64,000 nucleotides of DNA from Brevundimonas vesicularis NBRC 12165 (lineage in GTDB: Bacteria; Pseudomonadota; Alphaproteobacteria; Caulobacterales; Caulobacteraceae). The notes under the pieces were generated by a model, which was given only the letters and a program-made list of their open reading frames with translations, ran no database searches and was not told the DNA's origin. Position numbers and translations under genes: made by a program. The DNA is taken from assembly GCF_001592205.1 (NCBI RefSeq), contig NZ_BCWM01000008.1, positions 62,001-126,000 of the forward strand, written 5' to 3'. Shown here one piece after another: positions 45,188-53,523 of the stretch; the first letter of the stretch is position 1, and every line of letters begins with the position of its first letter.

Positions 45188-45925
45188 ATGAGCATGACGG
45201 AATCGCGTTCGCATGGCCGCTCAGGCCCCATCGCCGGCCCCGGCGTCGGCCGCCATTTGCTGATTGTCGACGACGACGATCGTATCCGCGAACTGCTGAA
45301 GGAATTCCTGGCGCGCGAAGGCTATCGCGTGACCGGCGCCGCGCACGCGGCCGCCGCCAAGCGGATGATGGAGCTGATCGAGTTCGACCTGGTCGTGCTG
45401 GACGTCATGATGCCGGGCGAAAGCGGCCTGGACCTGACCAGCTGGGTCCGCAACAAGGCCGAATTGTCCAAGACGCCGGTCCTGCTGCTGACCGCGCGCG
45501 GCGATCCCGAGGACCGGATCGAGGGCCTGTCGCGCGGCGCCGACGACTACATGTCCAAGCCCTTCGAACCGCGCGAACTGGTGCTCCGCATCGACGCCAT
45601 CCTGCGTCGCACCGGCGGCAAGCCCATCGGTCCCAAGGAGATCAAGCTGGGCACCGCCGTCTTCGACATGGAACGGCTGGAGCTGAGCCGTGACGGCGCG
45701 CCCCAGCGCCTGACCGAAGCCGAGGCCCAGTTGCTCAAGACCCTGGCGCTTCACGCCCATGCGCCGGTCGAGCGGATGAGCCTGTCGCCGGACACCGCCG
45801 ACATCACCGGCCGCGCCGTGGACGTCCAGGTGACGCGCCTGCGCCGCAAGCTGGAGGTCGATCCCAAGAACCCGCGCTATCTCCAGACGGTGCGCGGCGT
45901 CGGCTATATGCTGGCTCCCGACTGA
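45188..45925 (+). CDS. OmpR-family response regulator
   Basis: 245 residues. The receiver domain has VDDDDRIRELL, phospho-Asp in VVLDVMMPGESG, Thr in LLLTARGD and Lys in DYMSKPFEP. The C-terminal winged helix (RLTEAEAQLLKTLALHAHAPVERMSL ... AVDVQVTRLRRKLEVDPKNPRYLQTVRGVGYMLAPD) binds DNA. The alternative start at 45194 would drop two residues. It precedes its kinase by 4 bases, so the two form a pair. Confidence 0.94.
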   Translation: MSMTESRSHGRSGPIAGPGVGRHLLIVDDDDRIRELLKEFLAREGYRVTGAAHAAAAKRMMELIEFDLVVLDVMMPGESGLDLTSWVRNKAELSKTPVLLLTARGDPEDRIEGLSRGADDYMSKPFEPRELVLRIDAILRRTGGKPIGPKEIKLGTAVFDMERLELSRDGAPQRLTEAEAQLLKTLALHAHAPVERMSLSPDTADITGRAVDVQVTRLRRKLEVDPKNPRYLQTVRGVGYMLAPD

Positions 45926-45929
45926 GCCG

Positions 45930-47297
45930 ATGCGGCTTCTGCCCGCCTATCTGTGGCCGCGCTTTCTGAAGCGGCGCCTGCCGACCTCGCTATGGGGCCG
46001 GTCGCTGCTGATCATCGTCCTGCCGGTGCTGGTCATGCAAATGGCGGTGACCTGGGTGTTCTTCGACGCCCACTGGCAGACGGTGACCGCGCGCCTGTCC
46101 GAAGGCCTGGCGGGCGACATCGCTTGGGCCGTCGAGAGCTATGAGGACGACCCCAGCCCGGCCAACCTGGACAAGCTGGCCAATCGCGCCGAGCGATCCA
46201 TGTCCCTGTCCATCGTGCTTCAGGATGGGCGCACCCTTCCGACGGAAGAACGCCGCGGCGCCATCGGCGTGGTGGACCGTGTGCTGGACAAGGCCTTGGA
46301 TGCGCGTCTGGACCGCCCCTACTGGTTCGACACCACCCGCTATCCCGCCTACGTCGACATTCAGGTGCAGGAGCCGCAAGGGGTGCTGCGCATCATCGCC
46401 CCGCGCGAGCGCGCGGTGGCGACCCAGGCCCATATCTTCGTCCTGTGGCTGGCGGTGGCGACCGTCCTGCTGATGGGGGTCGCCATCCTGTTCATCCGTA
46501 ATCAGGTCCGCGCCATCGAGCGTCTGGCCGACGCCGCCGAGGCCTTCGGACGCGGCGAGACCGTGCCTCGGTTCAAGCCGCACGGCGCACGCGAGGTCCG
46601 CGCCGCCGCCGTCGCCTTCATGGCCATGCGCGACCGGATTCAACGCCACATCGATCAGCGCACCGCCCTGCTCGCCTCGGTCAGCCACGACCTGCGCACG
46701 CCCCTGACCCGTCTGCGTCTCGAACTGGCTCTGGCTCCACCCTTCAAGCGCCAGTCCGCCATGCGCGGCGACCTGGACGAGATGGAGCATATGATCGACG
46801 AATACCTCGACTTCGCCCGTGGCGAAGCTGGAGAGCCGCCCAAGCCGGTGTCGATTTCCGACCTGCTGAAGGCGGCCGGAGAGGATGCGAAACGCGCCGG
46901 CGCCGAGGTCGAGGTGGTGGTCGCAGAGGGCCTGACCGCCTCGGTTCGCCCCCTCGCCTTCAAGCGCGCCCTGGTGAACCTGGCCGGCAACGCCGCCTCT
47001 CACGGCGAGCACGTGCGGCTGTCGGGCCGCGCCCTGGCGTCGGGCGGGCTGGAGATTATCGTCGAGGACGACGGGCCCGGCATTCCCGAAGCCATGTATG
47101 ACGAGGCCTTCCGACCCTTCTCGCGCCTGGACGAGTCCCGCAACCAGAACCGCAAGGGCGTCGGTTTGGGCCTGGCCATCGCGCGCGATGTGGCGCGCGG
47201 CCACGGCGGCGACGTCACCCTGGATCGCAGCGAACTGGGCGGGTTGAAAGCGACGATCCGCATCCCCGGCGCGGTCACCGTTGCCGAGTCCGCTTAA
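45930..47297 (+). CDS. EnvZ-like sensor histidine kinase
   Basis: 455 residues. Two membrane helices (about 25-45 and 170-190) bracket a periplasmic sensor; a HAMP domain follows, then HisKA with LASVSHDLRTPLTRLRLEL (phospho-His) and HATPase_c with NLAGNAASHG, VEDDGPGIPEAMYDEAFRPF and GVGLGLAIARDVARGHGGDV. The HAMP-HisKA layout is that of EnvZ, and the partner regulator lies 4 bases upstream. The input signal is not known. Confidence 0.93.
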   Translation: MRLLPAYLWPRFLKRRLPTSLWGRSLLIIVLPVLVMQMAVTWVFFDAHWQTVTARLSEGLAGDIAWAVESYEDDPSPANLDKLANRAERSMSLSIVLQDGRTLPTEERRGAIGVVDRVLDKALDARLDRPYWFDTTRYPAYVDIQVQEPQGVLRIIAPRERAVATQAHIFVLWLAVATVLLMGVAILFIRNQVRAIERLADAAEAFGRGETVPRFKPHGAREVRAAAVAFMAMRDRIQRHIDQRTALLASVSHDLRTPLTRLRLELALAPPFKRQSAMRGDLDEMEHMIDEYLDFARGEAGEPPKPVSISDLLKAAGEDAKRAGAEVEVVVAEGLTASVRPLAFKRALVNLAGNAASHGEHVRLSGRALASGGLEIIVEDDGPGIPEAMYDEAFRPFSRLDESRNQNRKGVGLGLAIARDVARGHGGDVTLDRSELGGLKATIRIPGAVTVAESA

Positions 47298-47382
47298 GGC
47301 ATGAAAGCTTTCGTCGGCAGGGTCTGGCGGAACGGCGCTGCAAGGGTCATCTTGAGGGCGACAGGGCTTGGAGATGATTTCG

Positions 47383-47859
47383 ATGCGTAAACTCGCCTTC
47401 TTTGCACCTCTGGCCGCGACACTCGCCATCGCCGCCATGGCTCAGGCTCAAGCGCCGACGGTGAACGTCACGGTCGGGCCGCAGCTTCAGCGCGAGGTCG
47501 AAAAGCTCGGCGACCGCGAGGTCAACGAACAGATCGCCGGCCTTCAGGCCGAGGTCGGCAAGGCCTTGGCCCAGCGTTATCCAGGCGCGACCGCCAATCT
47601 GGTCCTGGTCGACCTGAGGCCCAACCGGCCGACGTTCGAACAGGTCCGTCAGACGCCCGGCCTCGACCCGATCCGCAGCGTGTCGATCGGCGGCGCGGCC
47701 ATCAAGGGTGAGATCGTGATGGCGGACGGGGTGACGCGGCCCGTGGACTATTCCTATTTCACGCCCAGCATCAACGACGTCTGGGGCTACAGCGTCTGGC
47801 GCGACGCTGACCGCGCGTTCGAGCGCTTCGGCGATCAGATTGAGCGCGGACGCTTCTAG
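47383..47859 (+). CDS. Exported hypothetical protein
   Basis: 158 residues from ATG 47383, with a GGAG sequence 9 bases upstream and an obvious Sec signal peptide (MRKLAFFAPLAATLAIAAMAQAQA). The mature protein reads TVNVTVGPQLQREVEKLGDREVNEQIAGLQAEVGKALAQRYPG and later VDYSYFTPSINDVWGYSVWRDADRAFERFGD; I do not recognise a family. It is followed by a 4-base overlap with the convergent proC gene. Confidence 0.75.
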   Translation: MRKLAFFAPLAATLAIAAMAQAQAPTVNVTVGPQLQREVEKLGDREVNEQIAGLQAEVGKALAQRYPGATANLVLVDLRPNRPTFEQVRQTPGLDPIRSVSIGGAAIKGEIVMADGVTRPVDYSYFTPSINDVWGYSVWRDADRAFERFGDQIERGRF

Positions 47860-48662
47860 CCCATCTCGCGGTTGCGTCTGACCGCCGCCGCGACCGTGTC
47901 GTCCAGCATCGCCGTGAGGCGGCCGTCCCTCGCCATGGCGTCAAGCCCGGCGCGGGTCGAGCCGCCAGGCGAGGCGATGCGGCCGATCAGGGCCTCCAGC
48001 CCGTCGTCACCCATGGAGTCGGCTGCGGACCTCAGGGTCGCGCGCGCCAGCACATCGGCCGTCGCCGCATCCAGACCCGCCGCCTCCCCGGCCCGCGCCA
48101 GCGCTTCGGTGAAGGCGTAGAAATAGGCTGCGCCCGAGCCGGCCACCGCTGTCGCCGCATCCATCAGCGCCTCGTCGGCCAGCACGACCGTCTCGGCCAT
48201 CGGCTCGAACAATGCCCGCCCGATGCCCTCGGCGCGCGTATCCGCCGACCAGACCGAGGCCACGCCGCGCCCGCGCGACACACCGGTCGTCGGCATCACC
48301 CGCACGATGGGCCAGCCTCCCAGGCCTTCGGCCAAAGTCGGCGCCGTCACGCCCGCCATGACCGACAGGATGACGGCCCGGTCGTTCAGGAACGGCGCCA
48401 GCGGAGCCATGACCTCGCGCCACATGGCCGGTTTGACCGCCAGAACGATTACCGCCGCCTCGGTCAGGACCTCCAGCGGCGGATTGACCCGCGCGCCCTT
48501 GGCCCGCGCCATCTCGGCCGCTGGCTTTTCTGACGGGCTGAGAATGACCAGGTCGGATGCCGCCACCGTCTCGGTCAGCAGCCAGCCTTCCAGGATGGCC
48601 GAGCCCAGCCGGCCGCAGCCGACCAGAACAACGGGACCCGGCACAGATGCCGCGCTTGGCAT
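47856..48662 (-). CDS. proC: Pyrroline-5-carboxylate reductase
   Basis: 268 residues. The N-terminal Rossmann motif is VVLVGCGRLGSAILEGWL; the catalytic C-terminal dimer domain shows ATAVAGSGAAYFYAFTEALARAGEAAGLD and IASPGGSTRAGLDAMA. It makes proline from pyrroline-5-carboxylate with NAD(P)H. It overlaps the YbjN-like gene start region by one base and the exported hypothetical gene by four, as a tight convergent pair. Confidence 0.92.
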   Translation of the reverse strand: MPSAASVPGPVVLVGCGRLGSAILEGWLLTETVAASDLVILSPSEKPAAEMARAKGARVNPPLEVLTEAAVIVLAVKPAMWREVMAPLAPFLNDRAVILSVMAGVTAPTLAEGLGGWPIVRVMPTTGVSRGRGVASVWSADTRAEGIGRALFEPMAETVVLADEALMDAATAVAGSGAAYFYAFTEALARAGEAAGLDAATADVLARATLRSAADSMGDDGLEALIGRIASPGGSTRAGLDAMARDGRLTAMLDDTVAAAVRRNREMG

Positions 48663-49168
48663 CAGGCGGTGCCGACGGTCTCGAACAGGCAGGCGTCGAT
48701 CGCCTCCTGGGGCTTCTTGTTCCCGCGCACCATGAAGTCGAAGGCGGGGTAGTAGCGATCCGAAGCCTCGATGGCCGCGTCGATCATCGACGCAGCCTGA
48801 GCCAGGGTCGGGCGCTCGCCCATCGGCAAGGCCAGCGAATGACGGAAGACGATCTCCCCGTCCTCGGCCCAGACTTCGAAATGGCCCATCCAGGTGCGCT
48901 GGTTGATCAGACCGACCAGTTCATAGGCCGCCGTCTTGCGGCTCTTGGCCACCTTCAGATCCAGCGCGCAGCACAGCTGAAGACAGTCGCCCTCGGGGCG
49001 CCAGGCGAACCATAGCTCATAGTCCTTCCAATCGCCGGCCAGAGCAAAGGCGAGGTCGCCGTCGTCGGTGCGGTCGAACGGAAGATTCTCGGCCGTGAGC
49101 ACATGCTCGACGACCTCAAGCGGGTCGAAGGGCACGTCCACTTCCTCGGGCCGGGCGATGTCCATCAA
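48662..49168 (-). CDS. YbjN-domain protein
   Basis: 168 residues, soluble. The YbjN pattern is recognisable in VVEHVLTAENLPFDRTDDGDLAFALAGDWKDYELWFAWRPEGDCLQLCCALDLKVAKSRKTAAYELVGLINQRTWMGHFEVWAEDGEIVFRHSLAL. The family is linked to motility, biofilm and stress phenotypes in enterobacteria, with no clear biochemistry. It overlaps proC by 1 base and is separated from ubiK by 70 bases with no gene. Confidence 0.88.
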   Translation of the reverse strand: MMDIARPEEVDVPFDPLEVVEHVLTAENLPFDRTDDGDLAFALAGDWKDYELWFAWRPEGDCLQLCCALDLKVAKSRKTAAYELVGLINQRTWMGHFEVWAEDGEIVFRHSLALPMGERPTLAQAASMIDAAIEASDRYYPAFDFMVRGNKKPQEAIDACLFETVGTA

Positions 49169-49238
49169 GTGTCTTTCACGCTGCGTCCGCGAGAATCGCG
49201 GGCGTTAACAGAACGGTAAGCCTGTTCGCAGATTCGGC

Positions 49239-49526
49239 TCAACCGGCTGCGTCCCCGGGTTGAGTTCCATCTGTGGACGTTCCTTTCACGGGCTTTTCAG
49301 CCGGCTTTTGGGCGGCCTTCAGCTCTGCGATCTCAGCCCGCAGAGCCGCGATCTCGTCCTTCAGAACATCAAACTCGTCGCGACGGACCAGGTCCATTTC
49401 AGCGGCGATCCGGTCGGCCTGGGCGCGCCAGGCGGTCTTGGCCTCTTCGCCTGCGGCCTGCGCCAGGCCCATGGCGCCGGTCGTCAGCTTGGCGAACTCG
49501 TCCAGAATGGGATTGCGGGTCTGCAT
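49239..49526 (-). CDS. ubiK: UbiK-family accessory factor
   Basis: 95 residues: an amphipathic helical N-terminus (NPILDEFAKLTTGAMGLAQAAGEEAKTAWRAQADRIAAEMDLVRRDEFDVLKDEIAALRAEIAELKAA) with the VRRDEFDVLK motif of the BMFP/UbiK family, then a disordered tail. UbiK assists ubiquinone biosynthesis, or membrane binding, in E. coli. The tail with AQKPAEKPVKGTSTDG is a local variation. The gene is divergent from lgt, with a 173-base promoter region. Confidence 0.85.
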   Translation of the reverse strand: MQTRNPILDEFAKLTTGAMGLAQAAGEEAKTAWRAQADRIAAEMDLVRRDEFDVLKDEIAALRAEIAELKAAQKPAEKPVKGTSTDGTQPGDAAG

Positions 49527-49699
49527 GGCGGCTCCGACCTCAACGTCGTTAACGAAGGTTCACCGACTATGGTGAACGAAACCTTTCTTTCTGCTGCTTC
49601 GCGGGCGCCATCAAGGCGTCGTGATGCGTCTTCACAGGCGACGACGGCGGCGACGCTTGCTAAACCGCTGTCAAAGACAGTCCCGCACAGGAACGCCCA

Positions 49700-50575
49700 T
49701 TGCCCTTTCCCGAATTCGATCCGGTCCTGATCCACCTCGGACCGCTTCCGATCCGCTGGTACGCCCTGGCCTATGTCGCCGGCATCGTGCTGGGCTGGTG
49801 GTACGCCGCCCGTCTGGCCAAGACCCAGCGGCTGTGGGCGCCCGGCAAGCCGCCCGTCACCACGACGCAACTGGACGACCTGGTGCTGTGGATCGTGCTG
49901 GGCATCATCCTGGGCGGCCGCCTCGGCTACGCCCTCTTCTACAAGCCGGCCATGTACGGCCAGCTGTTCACCGGCCAGACGCTCGGCGAACGGTTTGAAC
50001 TGTTCCAGCTGTGGACCGGCGGCATGAGCTTCCACGGCGGCTTCCTGGGCGTCTGCCTGGCCATCGTCCTCTATGCCCGGTCGCAGAAGATCGACATGCT
50101 GCGCCTCGGCGATCTGGTCGCGCCCGTCGTGCCGATCGGCCTGATGTTCGGTCGCCTGGCCAACTTCATCAACGGCGAGCTGTGGGGCCGCGAGACGACC
50201 GTCCCCTGGGCCGTGCGCTTCTGCAACGCCCGCATCGAACAGATGTACGGCTTCTGCCCCGCGGGCGATGCGCCCCGCCACCCCAGCCAGCTCTATGAGG
50301 CGGGTCTTGAGGGGATCATCCTCTTCTCCGTCCTTTCGATGGCGATCTGGAAGTTCGGCCTGCTGAAGAAGCCCGGCTATATCACGGGCCTGTTCCTGGT
50401 CGGCTATGGCGTCTGCCGTGCGGCGCTGGAGAATGTGCGCGAGCCGGATATCGGCATGCCAGATTTCCCGTTCGGCCTGACCATGGGAATGATGCTGTCG
50501 ATCCCGATGATCCTGGTCGGCGCCTGGCTGATCTGGCGCGCGTGGAAGCGTCCGCCGGCTGCCGCCGACGCATGA
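49700..50575 (+). CDS. lgt: Prolipoprotein diacylglyceryl transferase
   Basis: 291 residues starting TTG at 49700, with AGGAA upstream and the family start FPEFDPVLIHLGPLPIRWYALAYVAG. Several membrane helices hold the lipoprotein-modifying signature: HGGFLGVCLAIVLYAR, GRLANFINGELWGRETTVPWAVRF and the RHPSQLYEA turn. It attaches diacylglycerol to the lipobox cysteine; at least three lipoproteins are encoded in this window. It overlaps the methyltransferase gene by 4 bases. Confidence 0.95.
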   Translation: MPFPEFDPVLIHLGPLPIRWYALAYVAGIVLGWWYAARLAKTQRLWAPGKPPVTTTQLDDLVLWIVLGIILGGRLGYALFYKPAMYGQLFTGQTLGERFELFQLWTGGMSFHGGFLGVCLAIVLYARSQKIDMLRLGDLVAPVVPIGLMFGRLANFINGELWGRETTVPWAVRFCNARIEQMYGFCPAGDAPRHPSQLYEAGLEGIILFSVLSMAIWKFGLLKKPGYITGLFLVGYGVCRAALENVREPDIGMPDFPFGLTMGMMLSIPMILVGAWLIWRAWKRPPAAADA

Positions 50576-51657
50576 GCGAGGCCGAAACCCTCAAAGCCCG
50601 TCTGGCGCGCGAGATCGCCCTGACGGGTCCGATGACGGTCGCCGACTACGTGACCCGCTGCCTGCACGATCCCAAGGGCGGCTACTATGCATCGCGTCCG
50701 GACTTGGGCGCGCGTGGCGACTTCATCACCGCCCCTCTGGTCAGCCAGATGTTCGGCGAACTGATCGGACTGTGGGCGGTCGAAACCTGGAACCGGCTGG
50801 GCGCGCCCGAGCGGTTCCGCCTGGTCGAGGTCGGCCCTGGCGACGGCACATTGATGAGCGACGCCTTGCGCGCTGCCCGCCTGGTCCCGGGCTTTCTCGA
50901 AGCCTGCGATCTGATCCTGATCGAACCCAGCGCCCCCTTGCGCGACCTCCAGGCCAGGGCCCTGGCCGACGCCGACCTGTCGCCGCGCTGGGTCCGCAGC
51001 CTGACGGCGATCGAGACCGACGCCCCTGTCATCTTGATTGCCAACGAAGTGTTGGACTGCATGCCCGCCCGCCAGTTCGTCCGCACCGACGGCGGCTGGG
51101 CCGAGCGCCGCATTGGCGTCACAGACGAAGGCGACCTGATGTTTGGCCTGACCGCCATTTCCGGCGGTTTTCAGAAGCCGGACTTCGAGATCGCGCCAGG
51201 CGGCATTCTGGAAATTTCGGATCAGCAGGCGGTCTTCGGCCGCGACCTCGGCCTGTTGATGAAGGCCGCCTCGGGCGCCGCTCTGCTGATCGACTATGGC
51301 CGCGCCCGCCCCGAAGCCGGCGACACGCTCCAGGCCTTGCGTCGTCACCAGAAGGTCGATCCCCTCGCAACGCCAGGCGAAGCCGACCTGACCCAATGGG
51401 CCGACTTCCCCCTGGTGCTGGAAGCCGCGGTGCGAACCGGCGCCGACGTCACCGGCAGCCTGCCCCAAGGCGAGTTCCTACGCCGGCTGGGCATCGAGGC
51501 GCGCGCCGAGGCGCTGAAAGCCGGCCGGCCCGCCGCCTCCGGCGTCATTGCGCGCCAGCTGGATCGGCTGACCGGCGACGACCAGATGGGAACCCTGTTC
51601 AAGGCCGCCGCCATCTTCGCCCCCCGATCCCTGGTCGTCCCCGGCTGGGACGCCTGA
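50572..51657 (+). CDS. MidA/NDUFAF7-type SAM-dependent methyltransferase
   Basis: 361 residues from ATG 50572, which forms an ATGA overlap with the lgt stop. The DUF185/MidA pattern is visible: GPMTVADYVTRCLHDPKGGYYASRPDLGARGDFITAPLVSQMFGELIGLW, then the SAM-binding EVGPGDGTLMSDALR and the late LIDYGRARPEAGDTLQALRRH. NDUFAF7 homologues methylate an arginine in complex I subunits. Target here is inferred from the family. Confidence 0.88.
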   Translation: MSEAETLKARLAREIALTGPMTVADYVTRCLHDPKGGYYASRPDLGARGDFITAPLVSQMFGELIGLWAVETWNRLGAPERFRLVEVGPGDGTLMSDALRAARLVPGFLEACDLILIEPSAPLRDLQARALADADLSPRWVRSLTAIETDAPVILIANEVLDCMPARQFVRTDGGWAERRIGVTDEGDLMFGLTAISGGFQKPDFEIAPGGILEISDQQAVFGRDLGLLMKAASGAALLIDYGRARPEAGDTLQALRRHQKVDPLATPGEADLTQWADFPLVLEAAVRTGADVTGSLPQGEFLRRLGIEARAEALKAGRPAASGVIARQLDRLTGDDQMGTLFKAAAIFAPRSLVVPGWDA

Positions 51658-51670
51658 TATAGGTGGGGGC

Positions 51671-52441
51671 ATGAGCGATCTGGCCCCCATCACCCACCCG
51701 CTTTTGACCGCCGCCGGCATCGCCCACGGCTTCTTCACCCGTGCGGGCGGCGTCTCGACCGGCCTCTATGAAGGGTTGAACGCCGGCGTCGGCTCCAAGG
51801 ACGACCCAGCCGCCGTCGCCGAAAACCGCCGGCGTGTCGCGGGCCATTTCAACGCCGACCCGGACCATCTGAATGGCTGCTATCAAATCCATTCCGCCGT
51901 GGCGCGTGTGGCGGAAGGTCCCTGGCATGGCGACCGGCCAGAGGGCGACGCCGTCGTCTCGGCCGAGCCCGGTCTGCTGTGTTCGGTCCTGACCGCCGAC
52001 TGCGCGCCGATCCTGATGGCCGATCCCGAGACGCGCATCGTCGCCGCCGTCCACGCCGGCTGGAAAGGCGCGCTGGGCGGCGTCATCCACTCCGCCGTTT
52101 CCGCCATGCAGGCCCTGGGCGCCGAGCCTCGGCGGGTGGTCGCCGCCGTCGGCCCCTGCATCGCGCCCGCCAGCTATGAGGTCGGCGTCGATTTCGAAGA
52201 TCGCTTCACCCACCACGATCCTGGCAGCGACCGCTTCTTCCACCCCGGAGAGACCGCTGACAAACGCCAGTTCGACCTGCCCGGCTTTGTCCTTTGGCGG
52301 CTGCAGCAGGCGGGGGTCGGCCAGGCCGTCTGGACCGGGCACGACACCTGCGCGGACGCAGAGCGGTTCTATTCGAACCGTCGCGCCTTCCAGCACGGCG
52401 AGCCGGACTTCGGTCGATTGATTGCGGTGATCGGGGCTTAA
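51671..52441 (+). CDS. pgeF: Peptidoglycan editing factor PgeF (polyphenol-oxidase/YfiH family)
   Basis: 256 residues. The zinc-binding histidines and cysteine of the family are present: HSAVARV, TADCAPILMADP, VAAVHAGWKGALGGVI and the late HDTCADAERFYS. PgeF removes wrongly placed amino acids from peptidoglycan precursors; other members act as purine nucleoside enzymes. It follows the methyltransferase by 13 bases and overlaps convergent lpxC by 4 bases. Confidence 0.92.
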   Translation: MSDLAPITHPLLTAAGIAHGFFTRAGGVSTGLYEGLNAGVGSKDDPAAVAENRRRVAGHFNADPDHLNGCYQIHSAVARVAEGPWHGDRPEGDAVVSAEPGLLCSVLTADCAPILMADPETRIVAAVHAGWKGALGGVIHSAVSAMQALGAEPRRVVAAVGPCIAPASYEVGVDFEDRFTHHDPGSDRFFHPGETADKRQFDLPGFVLWRLQQAGVGQAVWTGHDTCADAERFYSNRRAFQHGEPDFGRLIAVIGA

Positions 52442-53370
52442 CCCGCGCGCGCCAGCTCCGGCACACGGGTCACTTCACGCCAGGCGTGCGGGGCGGCGAG
52501 CAGGGCGCGGACCAGCTTGTTATTCAGGGCGTGACCGGCCTTGTAGCCTTCGTAGCGACCCAGCAGCGGCGCGCCGAGGACATACAGGTCGCCGATGGCG
52601 TCCAGCGCCTTGTGACGGACGAACTCGCGTTCCATGCGCAGGCCGCCGGGATTCAAAATCTCGTCGCCGTCGATGACCACGGCGTTCTCCAGCGAGCCGC
52701 CCCGCGCCAGACCCGCCTTGCGCAACGCCTCGACCTCATGGGCGAAACCGAAGGTGCGGCAGGCCATGATCTCCTTGCGGAAGGTCGGTTCGTCCACGAC
52801 GAAGTCGATCACTTGATTGCCGATCACTGCCGAGGGGAAGTCGATCTCGAACCGCATCTCGTAGCGGTCGCACGGCATCAGGGCCGCATGCTTGTCGCCC
52901 TCGACGACATGGACCGTTTCCAGGATCTCGATATAGCGCTGCGGCGTCGGCTGCGGTCGGAAACCGGCCCGATCCAGCAGCTTCACAAACTCCAGCGCCG
53001 AACCGTCCAGGATCGGCAGCTCCGGTCCGTCGACCTCGACCACGGCGTTCGACACGCCCAGTGCGGCGAAAGCGGCCATCAAATGCTCGATCGTCGACAG
53101 GCGAACGCCCGCGCCATTCTCGATCATGGTGTTCAGGCGGGCGTCAACGACGGCCTCGCCCGACACCGGAATGCGGTTGTCGCCGTCGGTGATGTCGGTG
53201 CGCACGAAGACGATGCCCGTGCCCGATGGCGCAGGCCGAACCGCCAGCCGCACCCGGCGGCCGGTGTGCACCCCGACCCCAGCGATGATGGCCGGGGCGA
53301 CGATGGTGCGTTCGTGATGGTCGCTTCTGACCGACAAACCTGAACTCGCTCTTTCCTTTGCGCGCCGCAC
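52438..53370 (-). CDS. lpxC: UDP-3-O-acyl-N-acetylglucosamine deacetylase
   Basis: 310 residues. The zinc deacetylase motifs are intact: GVGVHTGRRVRL near the start, LSTIEHLMAAFAALGV (zinc His and Glu), FVRHKALDAIGDLYVLG (His and Asp) and YKAGHALNNKLVRALL (catalytic His). It commits lipid A synthesis and is essential. The exact start is unclear: GTG 53370 gives a 17-residue leader, and a downstream TTG is possible. It lies 153 bases downstream of ftsZ with a terminator between. Confidence 0.94.
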   Translation of the reverse strand: MRRAKERASSGLSVRSDHHERTIVAPAIIAGVGVHTGRRVRLAVRPAPSGTGIVFVRTDITDGDNRIPVSGEAVVDARLNTMIENGAGVRLSTIEHLMAAFAALGVSNAVVEVDGPELPILDGSALEFVKLLDRAGFRPQPTPQRYIEILETVHVVEGDKHAALMPCDRYEMRFEIDFPSAVIGNQVIDFVVDEPTFRKEIMACRTFGFAHEVEALRKAGLARGGSLENAVVIDGDEILNPGGLRMEREFVRHKALDAIGDLYVLGAPLLGRYEGYKAGHALNNKLVRALLAAPHAWREVTRVPELARAG

Positions 53371-53474
53371 GCCGTGCGGATTGCGCCCTGGGTTTCATCT
53401 AGCGGTCATGCCGCAAGCGCGAAATCAAAGTCCGGTTTCGGATTGTTTCGGTCTGAGACACATCCGAGAACGAG

Positions 53475-53505
53475 AAACGCCCCGGAGGCGGACTCCGGGG
53501 CGTTT
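53475..53505. terminator. Strong bidirectional terminator after ftsZ
   Basis: A perfect 13-bp stem, AAACGCCCCGGAG (53475-53487) with CTCCGGGGCGTTT (53493-53505), and a 5-base loop. It follows the ftsZ stop by 18 bases on the minus strand and precedes lpxC. The T at both ends permits activity in either direction. Confidence 0.85.
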
Positions 53506-53523
53506 GGTCGTCATTTGGGACGT

